The notes beneath the pieces were generated by a model, which was not told where the DNA came from, made no database searches, and saw only the letters and a list, made by a program, of their open reading frames with translations. A stretch of DNA of 44,668 bases, taken from positions 1 to 44,668 of the forward strand of contig QCDE01000010.1 in the NCBI GenBank assembly GCA_003281005.1, in the 5' to 3' direction. This DNA comes from Pelagibacteraceae bacterium AG-349-O05. GTDB lineage: Bacteria; Pseudomonadota; Alphaproteobacteria; Pelagibacterales; Pelagibacteraceae. Each line of letters begins with the position of its first letter. Within the stretch, counting starts at the first letter, position 1. The position numbers and the translations under genes are program-made. Below, in pieces: positions 37,101-44,668 of the stretch.

Positions 37101-37519
37101 GAAATTCTTATGCAGTTTTAAAATTAACTGACTTGTCAAGTGTATTTGAACTTTTTATTTTTTCAGATGTTTTAGAATTAAATAGAGAAATTTTGAAAGA
37201 GGGTAGCTCCATTATTTTAACTTTATTTAAAAATGTTATTAATCACGAAAATCGATTAACTAGAATTAATGTCCAAAAAATAGCCTCACTTAAAGATCTC
37301 TTTAATAGTCCTATAAACGAAGTTTTATTTGAATTAAAATCTGAAGAACAAATTGAAAAAATATCTTCAATTTTGAAAGACGAAGGTAAAACAGTAGTAA
37401 ATATTAATTTAGTTAATAGCGATAAAATTTTTAAATTTAGATTGAAAAATTCACGGAAAATAGACAGAAAATCTCTAAATCTGTTAAGAAATCAAGAAAT
37501 TCAGGCAGTAATAATCTAA
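34103..37519 (+). CDS. dnaE: DNA polymerase III alpha subunit
   Basis: Replicative polymerase, 1138 residues. Domains in order: PHP (from HLKIHTQYSICEGA), palm with the catalytic aspartates in MPDFDIDFCEDKRDQ (near residues 400-412) and the GPGRGSGAGSLVAWCL nucleotide loop before it, thumb and fingers (ATHAAGVVI, LYRPGPMSNIP, RRAMGKKK, EYGFNKSHAAAYA), a helix-hairpin-helix region, a QIDLF clamp-binding motif (near 913), then the OB-fold and tail. It is the last of 22 same-strand genes and overlaps lolD by eight bases. About 130 bases follow before rpsB. Confidence 0.96.
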   Translation: MSESVSLNFNHLKIHTQYSICEGASRIDDLQEYSKKNKIKSLGLCDTSNLCGALEFAEKISKSGTQPIIGTQINFKVRETIGLLPLFALNEVGYKNIIELSSLSYLENDELSDPHVDFELLLSNSKGVAVFSGTVFGLFGKLFDKGKFSEIDELYNKIKNAFGDRFYLEIQRHNDQNEIGFEKFNLKKSLDLEIPIIATNEVFYLDKEMHEAHDALICIGNKTYVNEKNRLRYTNQHYLKTNSEMSELFADLPEALENNYNFPLRCSYRPLFSNPILPNISSDKDGNADEILKKDSIEGLKLKFNKIFNLIDEDLENNNSYREYRNRLNHELSIIVEMKYSSYFLIVADYIKWAKNNDIPVGPGRGSGAGSLVAWCLSITDVDPIKFNLIFERFLNPDRISMPDFDIDFCEDKRDQVFDYLTTKYKDSVAHIITFGKLKARMVIRDVGRVLGLAYGFVDSISKMIPFDPSRPQNLTQCIAGEPRLQKLINDDPRVKKLTDLSLKLEGLNRNVATHAAGVVIADKKLTEIVPLYKDISADLLLPSTQFDMYSAENAGLVKFDFLGLKTLTVIHNTQKLVRKKIKDFDIEKISYEDQKVFDLMSTGRTVGLFQIESAGMREALIQMKPNHIEDIIALVALYRPGPMSNIPTYNDCKHGKQKPDYLHPLLEDILKPTYGVIIYQEQVMQIAQKLSGFTAGQADLLRRAMGKKKRAELEKQKQGFIAGAVKNGIAKDVAAGIFLKIEPFAEYGFNKSHAAAYAIISYQTAFLKTYYPKEFIAASMTMDISNQNKLSEFYEELKRLNVEVVRPDINECFADFRTIDNKFYYALGGIKAVGYEAISNIVEERILNGKFESIHDFINRVNPKDINKLQLEGLVKAGAFDKLNSNRQALYNSIPAIIAKIKNIFDNKTVNQIDLFSEDESFQDDILIKTEDWGFEERLSKEFEAVGFFISDHPLNQFREIFNDYKIIDYSNFISKEDLKDSNIAATLLKFQERKTAKGNSYAVLKLTDLSSVFELFIFSDVLELNREILKEGSSIILTLFKNVINHENRLTRINVQKIASLKDLFNSPINEVLFELKSEEQIEKISSILKDEGKTVVNINLVNSDKIFKFRLKNSRKIDRKSLNLLRNQEIQAVII

Positions 37520-37547
37520 ATAATCACTTGTGAAATTTAATAAATAT

Positions 37548-37577
37548 TTGTAAATACTCCATAAATTAAATTAATAC
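37548..37577 (+). promoter_or_regulatory. Probable promoter of the rpsB operon
   Basis: TTGTAA (37548-37553) and TAATAC (37572-37577) are 18 bases apart. Initiation would fall near 37581-37584, right where the folded rpsB leader begins, which supports both calls. It lies in the 130-base gap after dnaE, otherwise without an ORF. Confidence 0.4.
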
Positions 37578-37580
37578 GCA

Positions 37581-37649
37581 CACAGTTGTTGGTTTTATAC
37601 CTCCGGTCCAATATTGGAAATTACTGTGGTGGCTTAACCGGGAATAAAT
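37581..37649 (+). promoter_or_regulatory. Structured rpsB 5' leader, probable S2 autoregulatory element
   Basis: Sixty-nine bases before the rpsB ATG hold two helices that cross. CACAGT (37581-37586) pairs with ACTGTG (37623-37628). TCCGGT (37602-37607, inside the first loop) pairs with ACCGGG (37637-37642, outside it), with one U-G pair. This gives a pseudoknot. The 3' strand of the second helix covers the GGGAA just before the start codon, so folding would hide the ribosome site. The segment is visibly more G+C-rich than its surroundings. S2-binding leaders upstream of rpsB have been described in bacteria, including a SAR11 rpsB motif as I recall; no covariance search was run. Confidence 0.6.
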
Positions 37650-38459
37650 ATGAAAATACCTAACGTAACAATACAACAATTATTAGAAGCGGGCGTTCAT
37701 TTAGGTCATAAGACTTTAAGATGGAATCCCAAAATGAAAAAATATATTTTTGGAAAAAGAGACTCAATTCACATAATAGATTTAACTCAAACTCTTGAAT
37801 TAACAAAAATAGCTTTAGAAAAAGTTTATCAAACTATTGCTAATAACGGAAAAATTTTATTTGTATCTACAAAGAAACAAGCCTCAGATGCTATAGCAGA
37901 GGTAGCAAAAGAAACAGATCAATATTTTGTAAATTATAGATGGCTTGGTGGAATGTTAACGAACTGGGGAACTATTTCAAACTCAATTAAAAAATTAAAA
38001 AAGTTAGAAATTGATTTAGCAGCAGAGAATAGAGGCTTTACCAAAAAAGAACTTCTAAAAATGAGTGTTCAAAAAGACAAACTTCAAAGATCTTTAGGTG
38101 GTATTGCTGAAATGAAAAAAGTTCCAGACTTAGTATTTGTAATAGATACAAACTATGAATCTTTAGCAATTGCTGAATCAGCTAAATTAGGTATTCCTAT
38201 AATTGCTATATTAGACAGTAATTCTAATCCTGATAATATCGATTATCCGATTCCTGGTAATGATGATGCAAGGAGAGCTATTGATCTCTATTGTAATTTA
38301 ATAAAAGAAACAATTAATAGTGCAAAAAGTTCTATACCTGCATCCGAGTTAAAAAAAGATAAAGTTAAAGATGATGCTAAAACAAAAACTATTCAAGAAT
38401 TAGATAGAGAAAAATTGGATTCAAAATTTTCTAAAAAAGATAAGGAGAAATTAAATTAA
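37650..38459 (+). CDS. rpsB: Small ribosomal subunit protein S2
   Basis: 30S protein, 269 residues. Core landmarks are [25 protein letters not shown] (about 10-34), [37 protein letters not shown], and [10 protein letters not shown]. The C-terminal ~35 residues are a Lys/Asp-rich extension beyond the S2 core, and carry the AAGGAG (38442-38447) ribosome site for tsf. It is preceded by a folded leader likely to give feedback control by S2. Overlaps tsf by one base. Confidence 0.97.
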   Translation: MKIPNVTIQQLLEAGVHLGHKTLRWNPKMKKYIFGKRDSIHIIDLTQTLELTKIALEKVYQTIANNGKILFVSTKKQASDAIAEVAKETDQYFVNYRWLGGMLTNWGTISNSIKKLKKLEIDLAAENRGFTKKELLKMSVQKDKLQRSLGGIAEMKKVPDLVFVIDTNYESLAIAESAKLGIPIIAILDSNSNPDNIDYPIPGNDDARRAIDLYCNLIKETINSAKSSIPASELKKDKVKDDAKTKTIQELDREKLDSKFSKKDKEKLN

Positions 38460-39310
38460 TGAGTGATATAGAAAAGGTTAAAAAACTTAGAGAAGCTACT
38501 GGAGCAGGTTTTAAAGATTGCAACCTAGCTATAAAGGAGTCAAACGGAGACTTGGATAAAGCAATTGAAATTTTAAGAGTCAAAGGAGTTTCAAAAGCAT
38601 CAAAAAAAATGTCTAGAGATGCAAAAGAGGGGGTTGTTGTAGTTAATGGAGATGATAATAAAACTTCTGTAATTGAGGTAAATTGTGAAACAGATTTTGT
38701 TGCTAAAAATGATGATTTTATAAAATTTGTTAAAGAATTGAGTGAATTAAATCATGAAAATAATTCAAATGTAGATAAATTAAAATTAACTAAAATGAAA
38801 AATGATCAAACAGTTGATGATAACTTAGTTGCCTTAATTGCAAAAATAGGAGAAAAAATTACTATTGGTAAAGCTAAAACAATTCAAAACACTGATGGAG
38901 TAAATAATCACTACCTTCATACAGTTGTAAAAGATAACGTTGCAAAATTAGCTGTAATGGTTTCATTAGATACCAAAGATAATTCAGATATAGTTAAAAC
39001 TTTTAGCAAACAATTATCTATGCATATAGCAGCTTCTAATCCCTTAGCTTTAGAGTCAAGCTCAATTGACCAAGCAATTTTAGATAAAGAACAACAATTA
39101 GTTACTGAGGAATTAAAAAATTCAGGAAAACCTGAAGATATTGCAAAAAAAATTAGCTCAGGTAAAATGAACAAATTTAAAGAAGAAAATGCTCTTTTAA
39201 CACAAGCATGGGTAATGGAACCAAAAAAAAAAGTTCAAGATGTATTAAAAGAACTTTCTATAGCTGATTTAAAAATTAAAGAGTTTTATAGAATTAAGAT
39301 TGGCGAATAA
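38459..39310 (+). CDS. tsf: Elongation factor Ts
   Basis: Guanine-nucleotide exchange factor for EF-Tu, 283 residues. The N-terminal UBA-like domain has [21 protein letters not shown]; the exchange region includes [15 protein letters not shown] (about 73-87), including the TDFVA contact segment; and the core subdomains carry [13 protein letters not shown]. It is served by a strong AAGGAG 11 bases before the ATG. Its TAA directly abuts the frr start codon; pyrH, usually found between them, is absent. Confidence 0.97.
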   Translation: MSDIEKVKKLREATGAGFKDCNLAIKESNGDLDKAIEILRVKGVSKASKKMSRDAKEGVVVVNGDDNKTSVIEVNCETDFVAKNDDFIKFVKELSELNHENNSNVDKLKLTKMKNDQTVDDNLVALIAKIGEKITIGKAKTIQNTDGVNNHYLHTVVKDNVAKLAVMVSLDTKDNSDIVKTFSKQLSMHIAASNPLALESSSIDQAILDKEQQLVTEELKNSGKPEDIAKKISSGKMNKFKEENALLTQAWVMEPKKKVQDVLKELSIADLKIKEFYRIKIGE

Positions 39311-39862
39311 ATGTTTGATGAAAAACCTTACAGTCATAAAATGGATAAAACTATTGAGGTTTTCTCAAAAGAACTTTCTTCATTAAGAACTGGCAGAGCT
39401 AATGCATCAATGCTAGATTTAATAAAGGTTGATGTTTATGGTCAACAGATGCCGATAAATCAAGTTGGTAGTATCACAACACCAGAACCAAGAATGATAA
39501 ATGTTCAAGTATGGGACTCAAACAATGTCGCATTAGTTGATGCTGCAATAAAAAAATCTGATTTAGGATTGAATCCACAAATTGATGGTCAGTTAATTAG
39601 GTTACCTGTTCCTGAATTAAACGAGGAAAGAAGAACAGAAATTAAAAAATTAATTAAATCAATTGGTGAAAAATGCAAAGTTTCAATCAGAAATATACGT
39701 AGAGAAGCTAATGAAGATTTAAAAAAACTACTTAAATCAAAAGAGATTGGTGAAGATGAGGAAAAAAATTATGAAAAAAAAGTTCAGATTATTACAGATG
39801 AACACATCAAATCTGTAGACGAAAAAGTTTCATCTAAAGAAAAAGAAATAATGACAATATGA
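39311..39862 (+). CDS. frr: Ribosome recycling factor
   Basis: Splits post-termination ribosomes with EF-G. The 183-residue protein has the signature SLRTGRANASMLDLIKVDVYG (about 28-48), QVGSITTPEPRMI, and the C-terminal LNEERRTEIKKLIKSIGEKCKVSIRNIRREA helix. It begins immediately after the tsf stop and overlaps uppS by four bases (ATGA). Confidence 0.97.
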   Translation: MFDEKPYSHKMDKTIEVFSKELSSLRTGRANASMLDLIKVDVYGQQMPINQVGSITTPEPRMINVQVWDSNNVALVDAAIKKSDLGLNPQIDGQLIRLPVPELNEERRTEIKKLIKSIGEKCKVSIRNIRREANEDLKKLLKSKEIGEDEEKNYEKKVQIITDEHIKSVDEKVSSKEKEIMTI

Positions 39863-40533
39863 ACCCATTAAATCATGTAGCCATTATCATGGATGGTAAT
39901 GGAAGATGGGGAATTAAATATAAGAATTCAAGAAATTCTGGTCACAAAGAGGGATTAAAAACAGTTGAAAAAATAATAAAAGAAACAATAAAAAACGAAA
40001 TTAAATATCTAACATTGTATGCATTTTCTACCGAAAATTGGAAGAGACCAAAAAATGAGATTAATTATTTATTTAAATTATTAGAAAATTTTTTAATTAA
40101 TAAAATTGATGATCTTCATAAACAAAATATAAGACTTAAAGTAATTGGATTTAAGAACTTTTCTAAAAAATTAAATAATCTTCTAAAATATTCTGAAAAA
40201 AAAACATTTCATAATAAGAAATTACAAGTAAATTTAGCTTTGAATTATGGATCAAAATCTGAATTAATTCACGCATTTAAAAATCTTTTTAAAAACAAAA
40301 AAACTCTAAATGAAAAAAATTTAAATAAGTATTTACAAACAAAAAATATACCAGATCCTGATTTATTAATTAGAACAGGTGACACTAAGAGATTAAGTAA
40401 CTTTTTGTTGTGGCAAATTGCTTATACTGAAATTTTTTTTGAAAAAAAATTATGGCCCTCGTTTAATGAGAATGATTATAATAAGATAATTAAAAAATTT
40501 AGACAAATCAAAAGAAATTTTGGAAATATTTAA
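39859..40533 (+). CDS. uppS: Isoprenyl transferase (undecaprenyl diphosphate synthase type)
   Basis: Makes the C55 lipid carrier precursor for cell-wall and surface glycan synthesis. The 224-residue cis-prenyltransferase has HVAIIMDGNGRW (6-17, catalytic Asp12), GHKEG, YAFSTENWKRP, and IRTGDTKRLSNFLLWQIAYTE (171-191). In that last motif E. coli has RTGGEHR, where the Glu is a magnesium ligand from memory; here the place is Thr176, with Asp175 just before it. Overlaps frr by four bases and cdsA by one. Confidence 0.93.
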   Translation: MNPLNHVAIIMDGNGRWGIKYKNSRNSGHKEGLKTVEKIIKETIKNEIKYLTLYAFSTENWKRPKNEINYLFKLLENFLINKIDDLHKQNIRLKVIGFKNFSKKLNNLLKYSEKKTFHNKKLQVNLALNYGSKSELIHAFKNLFKNKKTLNEKNLNKYLQTKNIPDPDLLIRTGDTKRLSNFLLWQIAYTEIFFEKKLWPSFNENDYNKIIKKFRQIKRNFGNI

Positions 40534-41162
40534 TGAGTAATTTTATTAAAAGAGTTTTAAGTTCTATAGTTTTTCTAACTATAGCTTTCTATTTTATATT
40601 GCAAGGATCTTATATATTTTTATTTTTCTTAATAGTGTGTTTGCTTATCTCATGTTTTGAATGGCACAATATGACAAAAAATTACTTACATAAAATTTAC
40701 GGATTTTTATTTTTAATTATTTCATTTTATTTTTTTTACAGGATATCTGCTGATACAATAAATTTATTTTTTGTAATAATATTGTGTATATCTACCGATA
40801 TTGGTGGTTATGTTTTTGGTAAAATATTTAAAGGTCCAAAATTAACAAAAATTAGTCCAAACAAAACTTATTCTGGTGTGATAGGTGGATATACTTTATC
40901 ATTGATATCATTAATAATTTTCTCTAAATATGTTTTTGCACTAACTTTAACATATACTCAACTTATTATAATATGCTTCTTTTTATCATCAGTAAGTCAG
41001 ATTGGTGATATAATTGTTTCTTTTTTTAAAAGACAGGCAAAAATTAAAAACACAGGTAATTTAATACCCGGTCACGGTGGTTTGCTAGACAGAATAGATG
41101 GAATGATTTTTGTTTTTCCTATTTTTTATTTTTTAAGTTTATTTGAGGTTTTTAATTTATGA
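40533..41162 (+). CDS. cdsA: Phosphatidate cytidylyltransferase (CDP-diacylglycerol synthase)
   Basis: Membrane enzyme making CDP-diacylglycerol for phospholipid synthesis. It has 209 residues, short for the family (often 260-285), with about six helices and fewer N-terminal ones. Seen: STDIGGYVFGKIFKGPK, ISPNKTYSGVIGG, then the signature with Asp159, Lys166-Arg167, IPGHGG (178-183) and DRID (186-189). The signature's usual Lys-Asp pair is Lys172-Asn173 here. The metal-linked aspartates 159 and 186 keep the 27-residue spacing known for Thermotoga CdsA (from memory). Confidence 0.92.
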   Translation: MSNFIKRVLSSIVFLTIAFYFILQGSYIFLFFLIVCLLISCFEWHNMTKNYLHKIYGFLFLIISFYFFYRISADTINLFFVIILCISTDIGGYVFGKIFKGPKLTKISPNKTYSGVIGGYTLSLISLIIFSKYVFALTLTYTQLIIICFFLSSVSQIGDIIVSFFKRQAKIKNTGNLIPGHGGLLDRIDGMIFVFPIFYFLSLFEVFNL

Positions 41163-42328
41163 AGCAAAATATGGCTATAATGGGTTCAACAGGATCTATT
41201 GGAAAAAACTTAATAAATATTTTAAAAAAAAACAGGGATAAATTTGAAATTAAACTTTTAACCGCAAATAAAGATTATATTAATTTACTACAGCAAGCAA
41301 AGTTACTCAAAGTTAAAAATATAATTATTACAGACAAAAAAAGTTTTTATAATTTAAAAAAAAAAAATAAAAATTCAAAAATTAAAATTTTTAATAATTT
41401 CGATAATTTAGATAAGATTTTTAAAAAAAGAATTGATTATGTTATGAGTGCTATCACTGGGGTTGAGGGATTACACCCTACGATCAAAATTATTAAGCAC
41501 ACAAAAAAAATAGCGATTGCTAACAAAGAATCTATTATTTGTGGTTGGAGTTTAATAAAAAAAGAATTAAAAAAACATAATACGCAATTTATACCCGTTG
41601 ATTCTGAACATTTTTCTTTATGGTATGCTTTAAAAAATACAAGTGTTGATAATATAGAAAAGATCTACTTAACAGCCTCTGGAGGCCCTTTGTACAAAAC
41701 ACCTTTAAAAAAATTAGATAAAATAAAAATTAACGAAGTTTTAAAACATCCAAATTGGGTAATGGGAAAAAAAATTTCAGTAGATTCAGCAACAATGATT
41801 AATAAAATTTATGAAGTAATTGAGGCAAAAAATATTTTTGAAATACCCTACAAAAAAATTCAAATTTTAATTCATCCAAAATCCTATGTTCATGCAATGA
41901 TCAAATCAAACGGTGGCCTAATTAAGATTATAGCTCATGACACTACAATGAGAATTCCAATTTTTAATACGATTTTTTTTAACACAAAAAAAAATTTGAA
42001 AACAAATAATATAAATATTAAAATATTAAATAATTTAAAGCTTAGTACTGTATCTCAAAAAAAATATCCTATGATTAAATTATTAAATTTTATTCCGAAT
42101 AAAAGCTCACTATTTGAAACTGTAATTGTTTCTGCAAATGATACTCTTGTTGAACTTTTTTTAAAAAAAAAAATTAAGTTTTTAGATATTCAAAAATATT
42201 TGTTTGAATTGATTAATTCTAAGAAATTTTTATTTTATAAAAAAATTCCCCCAAAAAATATTAAAGATATTATAAAATTAAATGATTATGTCCGTTTAAA
42301 TACATACAAAAAGGTGTATAAGTCTTAA
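41159..42328 (+). CDS. dxr: 1-deoxy-D-xylulose 5-phosphate reductoisomerase
   Basis: Second enzyme of the non-mevalonate isoprenoid route, making MEP with NADPH. The 389-residue protein has the nucleotide loop GSTGSIG (9-15), ANKES (121-125), PVDSEH (146-151) with metal ligands Asp148 and Glu150, TASGGP (172-177), and HPNWVMGKKISVDSATM (197-213), followed by the third ligand Glu219. The usual NKGLE is NKIYE. It shares an operon with uppS, which uses isoprenoid units. Very lysine-rich in its first third. Overlaps cdsA by four bases; rseP, usually next, is missing. Confidence 0.95.
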   Translation: MKQNMAIMGSTGSIGKNLINILKKNRDKFEIKLLTANKDYINLLQQAKLLKVKNIIITDKKSFYNLKKKNKNSKIKIFNNFDNLDKIFKKRIDYVMSAITGVEGLHPTIKIIKHTKKIAIANKESIICGWSLIKKELKKHNTQFIPVDSEHFSLWYALKNTSVDNIEKIYLTASGGPLYKTPLKKLDKIKINEVLKHPNWVMGKKISVDSATMINKIYEVIEAKNIFEIPYKKIQILIHPKSYVHAMIKSNGGLIKIIAHDTTMRIPIFNTIFFNTKKNLKTNNINIKILNNLKLSTVSQKKYPMIKLLNFIPNKSSLFETVIVSANDTLVELFLKKKIKFLDIQKYLFELINSKKFLFYKKIPPKNIKDIIKLNDYVRLNTYKKVYKS

Positions 42329-42329
42329 A

Positions 42330-44579
42330 ATGTTTCATAGAGCCGTTAAATATATTGTCATTTTACTTATTTTTACCATCTCTAATACTATTAAGCTATC
42401 TGCAGAAACAGTTAATGATATTTTAGTAACTGGAAATAATAGGATTTCTGATGAAACTATCAAAATATTTTCAGACATCGATATAAAAGATGAGTTGGAA
42501 TTAAATCAAATTAATGAAATTTTAAAAAATATTTATAACTCTAATTTCTTTGAAAATGTTTCAGTTACATTTGATCAAAATATTCTCAAGATTAATGTTG
42601 TTGAGAAACCAATTATAGAAAATATAAAGTACAATGGTTTAAAAGCTAAAAAATTTACTGACGAAATTTATGAAAGTAGAATTTTAAGACCCAGATATTC
42701 TTTTGATCAAAATTCACTTAAAAAAGATAGAGAAAATTTATTAAATATTTTTAAAGAATATGGTTTTTATTTTTCTGAAGTTGAGTCATCAATCGAAAAA
42801 TTAGATGATAACAAAGTTAATATAATTTATGATATAAAATTAGGAGATAAGTCTAAAATCAAAAAAATTTCTTTTATCGGTGAAAAAGTTTTTAAGGATA
42901 AGGATTTAAAAAGTATAATTATTAGTGAGGAATATAAATTTTGGAAATTTATATCCGGTAGAAAATTTCTTAATGAAAATATTATAAAACTTGATAATAG
43001 ATTGTTGAGAAATTTTTATTTGAACAAAGGTTATCATGATGTTGAAATTAATTCTTCTTTTGCAAAAATTGTTAAAGATAATGAGTTTGAATTAATTTAT
43101 AACATAAATGCTAATGATAAGTTTTTTTTTGATAATATAGAACTTGAAATATTAGATGATTTTAATAAAGATAATTTTGTTAAGGTATTTAAATATTTTG
43201 AAGATTTAAAAGGTAAACCTTATTCAATTAATAAGATCAGTAAAATTATAAATCTTATTGAAGAAATAGCCTTAAGTGAACAATTTGCCTCAATACGAGT
43301 AGGAACTATAGAAGATATTGTTGCAAATAAGATAAATCTTAAGTTTAAAATTGAAGAAACTGAAAAATTTTATGTTGAAAAGATAAACATTCTTGGAAAC
43401 AACATAACACAAGAAAATGTAATAAGAAATCAATTAGAAATTGACGAGGGTGATCCTTACAACGAAATTCTTTATAATAAATCTGTAAATAATATTAAAT
43501 ATTTAAATTTTTTTAAAAGTACTCAATCAGAAGTAATTGACGGATCAAAACCAAATTCAAAAATTATTAATATAACCGTTGAAGAAAAAGCTACTGGTGA
43601 AATTTCTCTTGGAGCTGGAACTGGAACTTCAGGTGCTACAATTGGTTTTTCGGTTAAAGAAAATAATTTTTTAGGTAAGGGTGTAAATTTTAATCTATCA
43701 ACCACTGTTACTGAAGAGACAGTAAAGGGTCAATTTTATGTTAATAATCCAAATTTTAGGAACTCAGATAAAACAGTTTATGTCGGTATTGATGCAGTTG
43801 AAATTGATCGATCAACAGAATTTGGTTATAAAACAAATAAGACAGGTTTTACTACTGGTACAAAATTTGAGTATCTTGATGATTTAAACTTAGGGATTGG
43901 TATTTCTAATTTTTACGAGAAAATTAAAACTGATGGTTCTGCATCTGCCCTTCAAAAAACCCAAGATGGTAACTACTTTGATAGTTTTTTAAAACTTGAT
44001 TTAGACTTTGATAAAAGGAATCAAAAATTTAGAACCTCAGAAGGTTTTAGAAGCAAATATTCTTTAGATCTACCGATATTAAGTGATACAAATACACTTA
44101 TTAACTCTTATCAATATGATTATTACACAGAATTATTTGAAAAAAACATTTCTAATGCATCTTTATTACTGTTGAGTGCAAATTCAATTTCAAATGATAA
44201 TATTAAATTATCAGAGAGATTATTTATACCATCAAATAAATTAAGAGGATTTGAAAGAGGTAAAATAGGTCCAAAAGATGGTGATGATTACATAGGAGGA
44301 AATTTTGCAACTGCTGCAAATTTTTCTTCAACGTTACCGCAATTACTAAGTAATGTAGAAGAAGTAGATTTCGTTTTTTTTGTTGATGCAGCAAATATCT
44401 GGGGTGTTGATTATAACTCCTCATTAGATGATATGGGTGAGTTTAGAAGTTCGATTGGTTTAGCTGTGGATTGGCTTACACCTGTAGGACCTCTAAGCTT
44501 TACATTTGCCCATCCAATTACAAAAGAAGATTCAGATGTTACTGAGAGTTTTAGATTTAATCTTGGAACAACATTTTAA
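42330..44579 (+). CDS. bamA: Outer-membrane assembly factor BamA
   Basis: Central component of the machine that inserts beta-barrel proteins into the outer membrane. The 749-residue precursor has a signal peptide (about 1-25, ending LSAET), five POTRA repeats (about 26-420, each with a VxGNxxIS-like start, such as ILVTGNNRIS and INILGNNITQ), and a C-terminal 16-strand barrel from about 425. The loop-6 motif is L638-RGF (family VRGF), with a terminal aromatic residue (Phe749). It begins one base after dxr; Skp follows after five bases. Confidence 0.96.
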   Translation: MFHRAVKYIVILLIFTISNTIKLSAETVNDILVTGNNRISDETIKIFSDIDIKDELELNQINEILKNIYNSNFFENVSVTFDQNILKINVVEKPIIENIKYNGLKAKKFTDEIYESRILRPRYSFDQNSLKKDRENLLNIFKEYGFYFSEVESSIEKLDDNKVNIIYDIKLGDKSKIKKISFIGEKVFKDKDLKSIIISEEYKFWKFISGRKFLNENIIKLDNRLLRNFYLNKGYHDVEINSSFAKIVKDNEFELIYNINANDKFFFDNIELEILDDFNKDNFVKVFKYFEDLKGKPYSINKISKIINLIEEIALSEQFASIRVGTIEDIVANKINLKFKIEETEKFYVEKINILGNNITQENVIRNQLEIDEGDPYNEILYNKSVNNIKYLNFFKSTQSEVIDGSKPNSKIINITVEEKATGEISLGAGTGTSGATIGFSVKENNFLGKGVNFNLSTTVTEETVKGQFYVNNPNFRNSDKTVYVGIDAVEIDRSTEFGYKTNKTGFTTGTKFEYLDDLNLGIGISNFYEKIKTDGSASALQKTQDGNYFDSFLKLDLDFDKRNQKFRTSEGFRSKYSLDLPILSDTNTLINSYQYDYYTELFEKNISNASLLLLSANSISNDNIKLSERLFIPSNKLRGFERGKIGPKDGDDYIGGNFATAANFSSTLPQLLSNVEEVDFVFFVDAANIWGVDYNSSLDDMGEFRSSIGLAVDWLTPVGPLSFTFAHPITKEDSDVTESFRFNLGTTF

Positions 44580-44584
44580 TCTAT

Positions 44585-44668
44585 ATGTTAAAAAGTCTTG
44601 TTTATATTTTAATTATTTTTTTATTTTTTTCTGCAAAATCATTAAGCAGTGAAAAAATTACGTACGTA
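44585..44668 (+). CDS. skp: Skp/OmpH-like periplasmic chaperone, 5' end only
   Basis: Only the first 28 codons lie in the window: a signal peptide (MLKSLVYILIIFLFFSAKSLS) followed by SEKITYV, resembling the KIxYVD first strand of Skp/OmpH proteins. It starts five bases after bamA, the usual place for skp, which escorts outer-membrane proteins to BamA. The call rests mainly on position, plus the short match. Confidence 0.6.
   Translation, partial: MLKSLVYILIIFLFFSAKSLSSEKITYV

Overview
The window is a strongly A+T-rich, gene-dense stretch of an alphaproteobacterial chromosome. It most resembles the SAR11 clade (Pelagibacterales). The grounds are lysine-, asparagine- and isoleucine-rich proteins, one- to eight-base gene overlaps, almost no intergenic DNA, and alphaproteobacterial gene orders: tig-clpP-clpX-lon; nuoA-N followed by birA-coaX-rnj-DUF1467-proS-lolC-lolD-dnaE; and rpsB-tsf-frr-uppS-cdsA-dxr-bamA-skp. 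The species is not determined. No mobile element, CRISPR array, rRNA gene, pseudogene or convincing hairpin-plus-T-tract terminator was seen, and no stretch over 300 bases lacks a gene.

Layout. Bases 1-1783 hold the 3' part of an NCS1-type nucleobase/hydantoin transporter and a short-chain dehydrogenase. Bases 1784-5478 are a patchwork of small genes on both strands: DUF3047, a YbgC thioesterase, a family-5 uracil-DNA glycosylase, a secreted histidine phosphatase, a secreted unknown, DUF1289, and four very small ORFs of 40-57 codons, three of them encoding likely membrane peptides. Bases 5580-11555 hold tRNA-Leu(UAG) and the protein quality-control block tig, clpP, clpX, lon. Bases 11605-13766 hold tRNA-Val(UAC) and tRNA-Asp(GUC), with a two-gene opposite-strand cassette between them: a polyprenyl-phosphate-type glycosyltransferase and an unrecognised polytopic membrane protein.

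Bases 13853-37519 are one uninterrupted run of 22 same-strand genes. It starts with the full 14-subunit proton-pumping complex I, continues with cofactor and RNA genes (biotin ligase, pantothenate kinase, RNase J, prolyl-tRNA synthetase) and the lipoprotein exporter LolC/LolD, and ends with DNA polymerase III alpha. Bases 37520-44668 start with a probable promoter and a structured leader before rpsB. They continue with translation factors (S2, EF-Ts, ribosome recycling factor), isoprenoid and phospholipid enzymes (UppS, CdsA, Dxr), BamA, and the first codons of a Skp/OmpH-like chaperone. The usual pyrH and rseP are absent from this cluster.

Most of the window is core machinery. The parts most worth a second look are the tRNA-flanked membrane glycosylation cassette, the crossing base-paired rpsB leader, the small membrane ORFs, and departures from family consensus in BirA (no C-terminal domain), UppS and CdsA.
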